The notes beneath the pieces were generated by a model that saw only the letters and a list, made by a program, of their open reading frames with translations, searched no databases and was not told the DNA's origin. A stretch of 64,000 nucleotides of DNA from Turnera subulata. Lineage: Eukaryota > Streptophyta > Magnoliopsida > Malpighiales > Passifloraceae. Of the stretch, positions 45,294 to 55,037 are shown piece after piece (position 1 is the stretch's first letter; every line of letters begins with the position of its first letter). The position numbers were made by a program, and so were the translations under genes. The stretch is taken from assembly GCA_028386065.3 (NCBI GenBank), contig JAKUCV010001094.1, positions 261,015 to 325,014 of the forward strand. The letters are read 5' to 3'.

Positions 45294-45833
45294 TCACAGA
45301 CTGAGAAATTCTCGCTTGAGCTGGTCCTGGTAAACATCTGTGACAAACTTGTTCCTGAACATCTCTGTAAATTGTGTCCAAGGCATGGTGATTGGTTTTG
45401 CCATATCACGTGTTGCCGAATCCCACCAATCCACAGCAACATTGCAAAACATGGATGCGACATACCTAGTCCACCTGTCATCTGTGCATCTCAGCTTTAA
45501 CATCACTCGGTGAGCTTGACGAAGCCATTCGTCAGCTGCCTGTGGGTTAGTAACCCCTGTAAAGGAATCAAGACCTAGCTTGGACAACTTGGTGTAAACA
45601 GGGTCCTCAACAGGTCCTTGGTTCTCCTGTTCACGAGCTTCTCTGGCCTCTAAACGAGCATCCCTAGCTTCCTGATGCTGTAAGATCTGCGCCATGGTAT
45701 GCATAATCTGTATTGTGTCGCCCGATACTACCGCGGGTACTTGTCCACCCACGACCGGTTGCGGCTGATCGACCGATACTTGGTCATCTTCCAAACGCTG
45801 CTCAGCATGCTGATTTCCTCCCACCGGATCCAT
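45294..45833 (-). pseudogene. gag: Chromovirus gag, N-terminal part
   Basis: 179 residues starting MDPVGGNQHAEQRLEDDQ. The gag domain is seen as KLGLDSFTGVTNPQAADEWL, VASMFCNVAVDWWD and MFRNKFVTDVYQDQLKREF. In-frame stops at 45294, about 45171 and about 45103 separate it from the zinc-knuckle part. It starts about 110 bases from the LTR, next to the PBS leader. Confidence 0.88.
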
Positions 45834-45922
45834 TCGTACCTATATGTGAATGTATGCATGCATGTTATAAACTATGCACATATAAGCAAACAAACAAGCA
45901 CAATTATCACCCTAAGGACCTA

Positions 45923-45940
45923 CTGCCTGCTCCGCTACCA
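45923..45940 (-). other. Primer binding site of the Tekay-like element
   Basis: On the minus strand TGGTAGCGGAGCAGGCAG lies three bases after the 5' LTR. The first twelve bases equal those of the PBS at 54706-54723 in another family and differ at three positions from the initiator-Met PBS TGGTATCAGAGC that is usual in chromoviruses. The primer tRNA is not identified. Confidence 0.75.
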
Positions 45941-45943
45941 AAA

Positions 45944-48704
45944 TGAAGCGTCCCGACCTGCATTTACCATACAGGGTAAACACGTGCCAGAATTATTCTT
46001 ATTACAGTAGCAGACAATACATATGATACAAAAACCAGTACAAAAAAAACTCAAATACAACAACTGTCACCCGATCCCGGGGACCATTATTATAATCAAC
46101 ACACTCCAAACCAACCATTAGTAGAGGATATATGATACAACAACAAGACACAATACAGTAACAATAGCAGCAGATAATATCCTCAACAGCAATAACACAA
46201 TGGAAAGTCAAGCAGCGGAAGTCTTAGAATGAGATGCAGTGGAGGTATGGATCCGGGGTCTGGAGGAGTAGAAACAGCAGCTGGCCGAACCACGTACCTG
46301 TACTACGAGCAACTCATCCTACAGGATGAAACCCCGCAGGCGAGGGGTGAGTCCAAAGTGCTCACCGACCAAGGATAAATAGTAATATGCAGGCAATCAT
46401 AATACTTTCGAAGATAATACCAGCAAAAGACAACTTAAGAATCAATCAAACCATGACTGAGCCAAGACCAAAAGAATAATTATTATTATTACCAATTTTA
46501 TCTTTCGGGCCCTGTCACTGGACAAGCTAGGGGTCAGACTTGGTTATTAACATGTTTCGGGTGCCAGATCAAACCAAGAGAGCCCAGGGATAGACATCCC
46601 AAAAATAGTAACCCAGGGATAGACATCCCAAATATATCAAACCGGGATAGACATCCCAAGCATAGACATGCTTATCACAAGTAACCCAGATCATAGCCAC
46701 CACAAAACAGTCTCAAACCATCGAGTCGTACCACTACTTTCCTAGTGACAACTAAGTCGTCAACACAAGTTCCAAGTATCCAAGTATCTCATCATATCAG
46801 TTCATCCATGGTTAACAGATCAACAACAACAATAGTAATACAACAACCAAAATCAATCGGCTCAGCAGTTCAATCAAGCAAATAATTATCAAAGAAACAC
46901 ACACAGTATTATGTGCAACATATCAAAGGTTATCCATCCTCACCTTAGTCGGTTTTCTTACTCCTGAAAGTCCTCGAAAGGTCCCGGCACTGGTTTCTCG
47001 GGTATCCGCTCGTTAACAGCTCCTATATTAAATAATAAAACACGTACACATAAGATCCACAACAATGATATGCAAATGATAACTAATATTGTAAGCCGTA
47101 GAATTAAACACTATGCCCACTCGTTTATCGCCCCGGGTCATGTTATCGTCATCATTTACCATTTAATTTCAAGGGCCAAAAACATACTATACAGATACCT
47201 GGTTATTATTCCGGTATTATACTTTGATAATACCCGCCCCAAAATATTTAATAAATAATTATTATCATGACCTATATTCTTTTCCAAAGATAATAGCTAT
47301 CATAAAATAATCTTTCTAGAAAATAGTCACGTATATATGTATATATTTTTTTCCGGTAAACATTTACATAATATATGTCTTTAAGGGTATTTACTATAAT
47401 CATGCTATAATTACCTTAATTTCTTGAAAATATTATAACAAAATAACTACTTCATTTTTTTCCACAAAATATAACCATATACTAGATATTCCTTTTTCCC
47501 AGAAAATATCTAATCCATATTATTTATTTTTTTTCCCGGAATATATTTATTTATTTTTATTTCTGGACTGGGCCAAATTGTGCAAGCCCAGCTCAGTATT
47601 TAATCCCATAATAACCCAGGTGTAACCATACCAAAACCTAGGCCCGTTAGCCTAAGCCCATTAATAACACAGCCCAGGCAGGCATTCGGGCCAACCCGAC
47701 CCAGTGCCATGACCCGGCTGTATGAAGCGGGACGAGCACGCATCTGGGTCTTCAACCCGTGCTCACCTTGCAGTGGCGGCGGCGACTGAACAACGCACAG
47801 GCGGGGTGGCGACAAGGCGACGATGACGCGGCTGAAGGGAAGACGTGCGACGGCAGCACCGAGAGGAGGGGACGGCGACTCGTCGGGCTCCACTCCACAG
47901 ATCGGCGACGAGAAGAGCAAGAGGAGGCGTCGAGGTGGTTGTGCCGCTGGCGTCGGGTCGCTGCATGGAGGCGAGGCACAGCCGAGATGGAAAGGCGACG
48001 ACGGCAGCAGGGAGGTCGAGAGGAGAAGTTGTGGGTGGTGGCGGCAAGTGTGGTGCTGGTGGCTCGAGTTTGGCGGTGGCGGTTCACGGGAAGGAAGGGA
48101 GAAGAAGATGAAGGTGGGGTGACGTGGCAGCGGGGTGTTGGTGTGCTTTGTTTTGTTTTTTTTTTTAAATTAAATAATAATAGTATTGCAGTGTAATGAA
48201 TTTGGGCAAGAGTTGATGTAGGGAGTAAGGGAGCGGTTTGCAGGAAATGGGTTGCAGGTGGAAGAACTGGCAGAGGAATTGTTAAAGCAGGAGTTCTTTG
48301 GTGTACTGAGGAAGAAAATCTTCCTTACCAGTTAGGGGTAAGAAAAAAAAATCTTGCAGGTGAAGAGATGGTTACGTGGTGCAGGTGACGGTGCAATCGT
48401 GTTACACACACTAAACCGGGTATTGTCCGGACCAGCAAATAACTAGAATACCCACTTAACTTTATTCCTGGTTCGTTCTTTCGAGGTTAAACCTGACTTT
48501 CCTCGAGATTCCTGGACCCGAAAAATACCAACTCTGGTCCGTAAAATTCGCAGAAAAATCGAGGACGTGGGGCAAGGGTCGGTTTCGGAATCCGATGCAT
48601 AATTTACCCTGAAATAATTACTCAAGATTAATTTCATAAGATAAATTACTGTACGAAGTTTTTACAGTCCCGGTAAAAACATAAATTTTACCCGGGCTGT
48701 TACA
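45944..48704 (-). repeat. 5' LTR of the Tekay-like element
   Basis: 2761 bases from TGTAACAGCCCGGGTAAAA (minus strand at 48704) to ..GGGACGCTTCA at 45944. It carries four hairpins: GGGATAGACATCCC at 46587-46600, 46616-46629 and 46644-46657, and AAGCATAGACATGCTT at 46658-46673. Compared with the other LTR it lacks about 75 bases near 48415 and has a small GGCGGTGGCGG-type duplication near 48060-48085. Confidence 0.9.
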
Positions 48705-48709
48705 TTACA

Positions 48710-49363
48710 CGTTAGTTGGGTAAAGCACACAAATAACCTGCACACACTGCAATCTAGGAATTTAGACCGTAGAGACACGGGGACCAATCCGACACGTTGT
48801 GACAGTCTCCCCCGACCAGTAATTCAGGCCGAGGCTCTAGGTCTTGATACCGCGTTTTCGCTTCATTGCTAGGAGATACAAGTAAATCTCTTGCGCCGTT
48901 CTATATTTGTTATAAAATTCTTTAAAATTAAAAACAAATATGGTCTATCAACTCTATAGGAATTATAACACTATTTGCCACTTAGCCTCATAAATTTGTG
49001 GGGATGTACCTGGTATATTATTTGTCATAGAAAAAAATCTATAGAAAAGAAAAATAATATAATTGATAAGGACGAAGGGAAAGAGGCAAAGCCCCTGTAT
49101 AGAAAAGAAAAATAATATAATTGATAAGCATGAAGGACAAGAGGCAAAGCCCCTGCTTTATGTGGTAATACGATTCCGCGTCATAACTGTAGTCAACGAG
49201 ATTGTTGTACCAACCTAGTCTGCTACTCTTTCATTCATATCTTTCATCTAAACAAGTTGTCCCTCTTCAGCATCTATCCAAGCACCCCCCTTTGCCGTCG
49301 TGTTGCAACCTCATTCAAGGTCAGAAAAGGGGAGTGCGAGGGGAGAGGGACCCAAACTAAAAG
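48710..49363. other. Continuation of the interrupted copia LTR and unidentified DNA
   Basis: The first part should be the right piece of the copia LTR cut at 38359. Its end was not found. No gene is seen. A 58-base unit is duplicated in tandem (49040-49097 and 49098-49155, TATAGAAAAGAAAAATAATA..GGCAAAGCCCCTG) with five or so differences. Confidence 0.5.
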
Positions 49364-49373
49364 AACCCAAGGC

Positions 49374-49622
49374 AGGGGCGGTTTCGGGGGCAAGCAGGGG
49401 TCAGGCCCCTAAGATCCATGTATTTACGAATATAGTGATGATATTACATAATATTCTTAGTAGTTTAGTGGAAAGTGGGGCGTTTTTCCACATTCCTCAT
49501 GCGGGTTCGACCTCAAAAACTACTCTTTTTTATAGAATTTCCCTGATTTATTTATTTTTTTTCCCCAAGATTTATTCTTACGAATTTGCTCCCCCCTAGT
49601 AGAAAATTCGAGATCCGCCCCT
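49374..49622 (+). mobile_element. 249-base non-autonomous element, AGGGGCGG ends, tRNA-like core
   Basis: It is flanked by the exact 10-base direct repeat AACCCAAGGC (49364-49373 and 49623-49632). The ends are short inverted repeats AGGGGCGG..CCGCCCCT. Inside, TAGTTTAGTGGAAAGTGG (49455-49472) and GCGGGTTCGACCTC (49501-49514) resemble the A and B boxes of a tRNA gene. It is therefore either a tRNA-derived SINE or a MITE that took one up. The class is open. Confidence 0.65.
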
Positions 49623-49792
49623 AACCCAAGGCCCATTAATCCATGCATGCATGCTGGACCGGAAAAGCAAAGTTTGAGGCTCACCAAGGTTGGGTAAGTT
49701 ATCGTCAGCTCATCTTTCTTTTCCTCCTCTCCTTTTCGTTTCTTTTATTCCCCTTACTTTTGGATTTCTTCCTTTGGTGTTGTTGTGGGTGG

Positions 49793-49797
49793 GTTCT
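49793..49797. other. Target-site duplication of the young chromovirus (left)
   Basis: GTTCT precedes the LTR; the same five bases follow the other LTR at 55038-55042. Confidence 0.9.
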
Positions 49798-50110
49798 TGT
49801 TGCGGTAGTTTTCTGCAAACAAGAAGAACAGCAGAAAAGTGGGAGAAGGATGAATAGTAAGAAATAGAGAGGAGTGTGTATTGACTAATCCAACTGATTC
49901 CAAATACAAAAACTGTCTCTCTCTCTTTCCTACAGTGGGTACTAATAAGCAGATAACAAATTTCCCCTAAACACGGGAATAGCTCTCAAGTTGACTAAAT
50001 GGTCGAATACAATGGCCTAACAAACACTGAACATTTAAAAATAAGTAATGATAGTAATACGACATGTATAATGTCGTTTTGATAACACATAAAAGGAATA
50101 TTGTGCAACA
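49798..50110 (-). repeat. 3' LTR of the young chromovirus
   Basis: 313 bases, TGTTGCACAATATTCC..CTACCGCAACA on the minus strand. It differs from 54725-55037 at two positions (GGGAGAAGG against GGGTGAAGG; AATGGTCG against AATGGCCG). Confidence 0.95.
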
Positions 50111-50124
50111 ATTTCCCCCCCTCA
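50111..50124 (-). other. Polypurine tract of the young chromovirus
   Basis: The minus strand reads TTGAGGGGGGGAAAT directly before the LTR start TGTTGCAC. It overlaps the end of the coding region by only a few bases, which leaves almost no 3' untranslated part. Confidence 0.85.
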
Positions 50125-53100
50125 ATTTCCCTTGTCCTCAAGGGAAAATTCTGGAAAACGAGCCCGAATGTCATCAGCAAACTCCCAGGTAGCATCTTCT
50201 GGGGCTGAGTTGGTCCATTGAATAAGAAGACGGGCTGCTGCTGTATTTCCACGCTTCACCAATTCTCTAGCGAGAATAGCATGTGGCTGTATGGGAACAA
50301 CAGCAGGTATGGATGGAAGTGTCCCTGGAAGTAGTGACTGTCCCACAGACTTTTTGAGTTGAGAAACATGGAAGACATTGTGGATTTGAGCCGTCAGTGG
50401 AAGGTCAAGCTTGTAAGCAACTTTGCCAATCTTGTCAATGACCTTGAAAGGACCATAATAGCGTGGTGCAAGCTTAGGGGGGCCAGGAAGTTTAAGGCTC
50501 TTTTGACGGTAAGGCTGGAGCTTTAGATACACCCAATCCCCAATAGAAAACTGCCTGTCAGACCTGTGCTTGTTAGCCTGGTTCTGCATGCGAACTTGAG
50601 CTCGCTGGAGTTGGTGTTTAAGGTGCTGGATAGTAGCTTCACGATCAACCAACAATTGATCAACAGCTTCAACAGTAGAGTCCTTATGATAATAAGGCAA
50701 ATGAAGTGGGGGAGGGTAGCCATAAAGGGCTTCAAATGGTGTGAGTTGAATGCTGGAGTGGAAATTGGTGTTGTACCAATATTTTGCCAAAGAAAGCCAT
50801 TTACACCAGCTGGTAGGAAGATCACCTGTCATGCAACGGAGATAAGTCTCTAGGCACCGATTAACTACCTCGGTTTGACCATCAGTTTGAGGATGGTAAG
50901 CAGTGGAAAATTGAAGTTGTACACCTTGTAAAGAGAACAAATCTCGCCAAAAGTTACTAAGAAAAACAGGGTCTCGATCACTGGTAATAGACTGGGGTAA
51001 GCCATGGAGTTTAAAAATGTTGTCTAAGAAGGTTTGAGCAACCATTGAAGCTGTGTAAGGGTGAGGCAAAGCCATAAAGTGAGCATACTTGGTAAGTCGA
51101 TCAACAACGACAAAAATGACCTCCTTGCCACGAGAACGGGGCAGACCCTCGATAAAATCCATGGTGATGTTAGTGAAAACACCATCTGGAGTAGGTAGAG
51201 GCTGAAGTAACCCGGGAGAAGCTGCGACATCATACTTGTAACGTTGACAAATATCACAAGCTCGCACAAATTGGCGCACTTGTTTGAGAAGTCCTTTCCA
51301 ATAGAAAAGAGCAGATAAGCGTTTGTAAGTGACATGAACCCCAGAATGTCCTCCAATAGCTGAATTATGATAGGTGGAAATCAGCAATTGCCGCAAGATA
51401 GGATCTGCACCAATGACTACTTTCTTCTTGCGGTACAATAACTGATTATGGTAAGAATATTTTGGATGGGAATTGGAATCCTGTTGGTTTGCTTGAATTA
51501 AACTGGTGAGAGCAGAATCATTGGTGTAGCTGTCTTGAATTTGAGCAAGTAAAGTAGTTGAAATGGAAGACAAAGCCATGGTGAGTAAGTGCATACCAGG
51601 AATACGAGAAAGGGAATATGCAGCAACATTTTCCTTTCCACTTTTGTAGTGAACTTCATAATCAAAGCTCAGTAACTTAGCCAGCCAATAATGCTGACTC
51701 GGAAGGCTCACTTTCTGTTCTAATAAATATTTTAAGCTCTTGTGGTCAGAGCGAATAATGAACCGTCTGCCCATCAGATAGTGTTCCCATTTCTTAATAG
51801 CAAAGAGGATTGCCATTAACTCTCGTTCATAGACAGAGAGGGCTTGGTTTTTTGGAGATAAAGCCTTACTGATATAGGCAATAGGGTGACCCTCCTGCAT
51901 AAGAACAGCTCCAATACCTGAAGAGGAAGCATCAGTTTCCAAGATAAATGGCTTAGAAAAATTGGGCAGAGCCAAAACAGGAGCTTGAGTCATAAGGCTT
52001 TTAAGTTGGAGAAAAGATTGTTGAGCAGCAGGAGTCCATTGAAAGGATTCAGACTTGAGCAAATCATATAGAGGTCGGCAGATAATGCCATAGCCAGAAA
52101 TAAACCGCCTATAATAACCTGTCAAGCCAAGAAACCCGCGAAGTTGCTTAAAAGAAGAAGGAGTGGGCCAATCAGTTACCGCTTGCACTTTAGTAGGATC
52201 AGTTGAGACTCCAGCTGAAGAAATAATATAGCCTAAGTACTCAACCTGAGGTACCCCGAAGAGACATTTATTGTGTTTGGCATATAGCTGATGGTCTCGT
52301 AATAGTTGAAAGGTAAGATGCAGATGCTCTAAGTGAGCATCCATGGAGGGGCTGTAGACAAGAATGTCATCAAAGAAAACTAAGATGAATTTACGGAGAT
52401 AAGGGCGAAAAATCTCATTCATAAGGCTTTGGAATGTAGAAGGGGCATTAGTGAGACCAAATGGCATTACTAGAAATTCATAGTGGCCATTGTGGGTTTT
52501 GAAGGCAGTTTTGTAGATGTCAGGGGTGTGCATGCGGATTTGGTGATAACCCGAACGAAGATCAATCTTAGAAAAGATAGTGGCTCCATGTAACTCCTCC
52601 AAAAGTTCCTCAATCAAAGGAATGGGAAATTTATCCTTGATGGTATGCTTGTTGAGCTCACGGTAATCCACACAAAGCCTCCAAGAACCATCCTTCTTTT
52701 TAACCAAAACAATTGGTGCAGCAAATGGGCTAGTGCTGTGCTGGATAATTCCAGAATGTAACATTTCCTGGATCAGGGATTCAACCACATCCTTTTGTGT
52801 GGAATTGAGTCTATAAGGTCGGAGGTTAATAGGGGAAGTCTGTGATGGTAAAGGAATATGGTGATCATGAGTTCGAGGGGGAGGTAAGGTGCTTGGTTCC
52901 TGAAAAAGATCACTGTAATTGTCTAATAATTGGTGTAACGGGGCAGAATTTATAGGGGAATGATAAGGAGGTGGTGTTTGGCTGGTAGAAAATTTGAGAT
53001 GACACAAACGGACAAAAGCAAGGTCCTCTGGTTGTGCAAGCAATTGGCATAATTCAGTGGCAGAAATAGTTTCTGTAGTTGTATTGATGTCGTGCAGCAC

Positions 53101-54690
53101 AATTGGTTTGCCATTGTGATTGAGTTGCATCGTCAGCTTTTGAAAATTACACAGAACATCTCCAAGGCCTCTTAACCACTGCATGCCCAAGATAAAATGA
53201 TAAAAGTTGAGTGGAAGGATATAAAAATCACTGGTGAAGGAGTTACCCTGCATAGACCAAGTGAGTTGAGAACACTTTGAAGTACATTGCACCACAGAAC
53301 CATCAGCTACTGTCACAGGAACTGGAGTAATAGGAATGGTAGACAAATTAAGCTGAAGAGCAGTAGTAGCATCAAGAAAATTGTGGGTGCTCCCACTATC
53401 AACCAAGATGTGAATATTCTCTGAAAGCAAGGTGCCTTGAAATCGCATAGTGTCCATAGACTCCATTCCACAAATAGCATTGAACGAAACTTTAGGAGGT
53501 TGATCTAATTCCTCAGCCAAGTCAATAGGTAAGATGAATTCAGTTTCATCAGAAAGGGACACATTATCAGAAGGCTCACCAGAAGAGTGGAAAAGAAAAA
53601 GCTGACGGCCAGCACATTTATGGGTGGGAGTGTACTTGGCATCACACTTAAAACAAAGGTTTTTGGCTCGCTTATCAGCTAATTCTGCTTCGGTGAGGCG
53701 TTTAAACCCAGGAAGTGAGGGTGGGTTTCGTTTGTGGGGGGGTAAGTAAGGCTGTTTAGGAGGTGGAGTGATGGTAGGCACAGGTGTCGGAGTAGGGACA
53801 GAGGTAAGTGGTGGTTTGTATGGTGTATAATGGGCTGGTTTGGAGGAAATGGCTGGAGTAAATGGTGTATAGGTAGGAAAGGGAGAGGGAGAAGCCATAA
53901 CCTTAACCTGGGTAGCTTGCATACGGGCAAGAGCTTGAGCCACCCTTAAAGTTTGGGGTCTCAGCATACGAACCATAACAGCAATCTTTGGGTTCAACCC
54001 GCCATAAAAAATGCTAAGAGCTTGGGAGTCAGAGAGATCTACTCGATGCAACAATTGATCAAAAGTTTTGAGAAAAGAGTGAAGGTCACCAGTTTGTTTC
54101 AAATTAGACAAATCAGCCAAGGGATCCTCAAAAGCACTTTTTCCAAAACGAGCAGTGATAGCATGAGTATATTCAGTCCAAGATACCGCAGATTCAATTG
54201 GAAAAGATCGCATAAAAGATTGGTGCCACTCTAAAGCATCATCATGAAGATGGATCATAGCAAGAGTTACCTTAGAGTCTTCGGGAGTGCGATCAATGGC
54301 AAAGAAGTGATTACACTTGTAAAGCCAACCTTCAACGTTGTCACCCGAAAAAGTGGGGAAATCCAGCTTTGTGAGTCGCGTGGACAAATGCGAAGAGGTA
54401 GCCGGGCCGGCTACCGGAGTCGGAATCGGAGCCGACTGAGGACCCGAGAGTGGGTTGGTGGAAGAAGACCCATGAAGAAGAGAAGGACCAGTGGGACCAG
54501 CAGAAGCCACCGGAGTGTTCTCTTGCAGGCGGCAAATAGTCTGCAACACCGTTTTGATGTCGGAGATATCTTGAGCGTGTTTGGATTGGGCATCAGAAAA
54601 GAGCTTGTGCAAGTCGTTGTAGTGCTGCTCCAGTTTTCTGCATTGATCTTCCAACCGGTGAGGATCTTGAGAGCGCAGCTCAGGCGCCAT
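50122..54690 (-). CDS. gag-pol: Intact gag-pol polyprotein, 1522 residues
   Basis: One open frame starting MAPELRSQDP. Order of domains: N-terminal coiled part; gag domain about 105-270 (FPTFSGDNVEGWLYKC); proline-rich linker about 280-325; zinc knuckle CFKCDAKYTPTHKC near 343; aspartic protease VDSGSTHNFLD near 430; RT about 640-830 with LVFFDDILVYS near 773; RNase H about 900-1040 with LETDASSSGIGAVLMQ and IRSDHKSLKYL; integrase HHCC from about 1105 and catalytic core from about 1170 (MDFIEGLP, TAYHPQTDGQTEVVNRCLET); chromodomain near 1467-1513. The usual ADALSR after RNase H reads AYSLSR. Otherwise all catalytic residues I looked for are present. The start follows the PBS by 15 bases, so this ATG is the first possible. 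Whether it is expressed cannot be seen. Confidence 0.95.
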   Translation of the reverse strand: MAPELRSQDPHRLEDQCRKLEQHYNDLHKLFSDAQSKHAQDISDIKTVLQTICRLQENTPVASAGPTGPSLLHGSSSTNPLSGPQSAPIPTPVAGPATSSHLSTRLTKLDFPTFSGDNVEGWLYKCNHFFAIDRTPEDSKVTLAMIHLHDDALEWHQSFMRSFPIESAVSWTEYTHAITARFGKSAFEDPLADLSNLKQTGDLHSFLKTFDQLLHRVDLSDSQALSIFYGGLNPKIAVMVRMLRPQTLRVAQALARMQATQVKVMASPSPFPTYTPFTPAISSKPAHYTPYKPPLTSVPTPTPVPTITPPPKQPYLPPHKRNPPSLPGFKRLTEAELADKRAKNLCFKCDAKYTPTHKCAGRQLFLFHSSGEPSDNVSLSDETEFILPIDLAEELDQPPKVSFNAICGMESMDTMRFQGTLLSENIHILVDSGSTHNFLDATTALQLNLSTIPITPVPVTVADGSVVQCTSKCSQLTWSMQGNSFTSDFYILPLNFYHFILGMQWLRGLGDVLCNFQKLTMQLNHNGKPIVLHDINTTTETISATELCQLLAQPEDLAFVRLCHLKFSTSQTPPPYHSPINSAPLHQLLDNYSDLFQEPSTLPPPRTHDHHIPLPSQTSPINLRPYRLNSTQKDVVESLIQEMLHSGIIQHSTSPFAAPIVLVKKKDGSWRLCVDYRELNKHTIKDKFPIPLIEELLEELHGATIFSKIDLRSGYHQIRMHTPDIYKTAFKTHNGHYEFLVMPFGLTNAPSTFQSLMNEIFRPYLRKFILVFFDDILVYSPSMDAHLEHLHLTFQLLRDHQLYAKHNKCLFGVPQVEYLGYIISSAGVSTDPTKVQAVTDWPTPSSFKQLRGFLGLTGYYRRFISGYGIICRPLYDLLKSESFQWTPAAQQSFLQLKSLMTQAPVLALPNFSKPFILETDASSSGIGAVLMQEGHPIAYISKALSPKNQALSVYERELMAILFAIKKWEHYLMGRRFIIRSDHKSLKYLLEQKVSLPSQHYWLAKLLSFDYEVHYKSGKENVAAYSLSRIPGMHLLTMALSSISTTLLAQIQDSYTNDSALTSLIQANQQDSNSHPKYSYHNQLLYRKKKVVIGADPILRQLLISTYHNSAIGGHSGVHVTYKRLSALFYWKGLLKQVRQFVRACDICQRYKYDVAASPGLLQPLPTPDGVFTNITMDFIEGLPRSRGKEVIFVVVDRLTKYAHFMALPHPYTASMVAQTFLDNIFKLHGLPQSITSDRDPVFLSNFWRDLFSLQGVQLQFSTAYHPQTDGQTEVVNRCLETYLRCMTGDLPTSWCKWLSLAKYWYNTNFHSSIQLTPFEALYGYPPPLHLPYYHKDSTVEAVDQLLVDREATIQHLKHQLQRAQVRMQNQANKHRSDRQFSIGDWVYLKLQPYRQKSLKLPGPPKLAPRYYGPFKVIDKIGKVAYKLDLPLTAQIHNVFHVSQLKKSVGQSLLPGTLPSIPAVVPIQPHAILARELVKRGNTAAARLLIQWTNSAPEDATWEFADDIRARFPEFSLEDKGN

Positions 54691-54705
54691 TAAAAGGCCA
54701 AGGAG

Positions 54706-54723
54706 CGGCCGGCTCCGCTACCA
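54706..54723 (-). other. Primer binding site of the young chromovirus
   Basis: TGGTAGCGGAGCCGGCCG on the minus strand, one base from the 5' LTR. It shares TGGTAGCGGAGC with the PBS at 45923-45940. Confidence 0.85.
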
Positions 54724-54724
54724 A

Positions 54725-55037
54725 TGTTGCGGTAGTTTTCTGCAAACAAGAAGAACAGCAGAAAAGTGGGTGAAGGATGAATAGTAAGAAATAGAGAGGA
54801 GTGTGTATTGACTAATCCAACTGATTCCAAATACAAAAACTGTCTCTCTCTCTTTCCTACAGTGGGTACTAATAAGCAGATAACAAATTTCCCCTAAACA
54901 CGGGAATAGCTCTCAAGTTGACTAAATGGCCGAATACAATGGCCTAACAAACACTGAACATTTAAAAATAAGTAATGATAGTAATACGACATGTATAATG
55001 TCGTTTTGATAACACATAAAAGGAATATTGTGCAACA
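54725..55037 (-). repeat. 5' LTR of the young chromovirus
   Basis: 313 bases, the counterpart of 49798-50110, followed by GTTCT, the right target duplication. Confidence 0.95.

Larger units (their letters stand above)
38360..48704 (-). mobile_element. Tekay-like Ty3 chromovirus, full-length but inactive
   Basis: 10,345 bases with two LTRs (38360-41187 and 45944-48704), a PBS, gag, protease, RT, RNase H, integrase with chromodomain and a polypurine tract, all on the minus strand. The five-base TSD TTACA is exact. The order PR-RT-RH-IN with a C-terminal chromodomain, long LTRs and the TTTCGAGGACGAAATTC block before the PPT fit the Tekay/Del clade. At least eight stops or shifts break gag and pol. 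The LTRs differ by scattered substitutions and by a ~75-base block present only on the left (about 40806-40905). Confidence 0.92.
49798..55037 (-). mobile_element. Complete, young Ty3 chromovirus (Reina-like)
   Basis: 5240 bases with 313-base LTRs (49798-50110 and 54725-55037) that differ at two positions, an exact GTTCT TSD, a PBS one base from the LTR, a polypurine tract, and one uninterrupted gag-pol frame on the minus strand. Short LTRs, a single ORF and a C-terminal chromodomain fit the Reina clade, though Galadriel-type is not excluded. It is the only element here that looks structurally able to move. It sits in DNA without recognised genes. Confidence 0.93.

Noticed and set aside
47600..48196. 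Several overlapping frames (R/S/P-rich) in the other Tekay-like LTR
   Set aside because: Same GC-rich LTR stretch; open on both strands, not conserved between the two LTRs.
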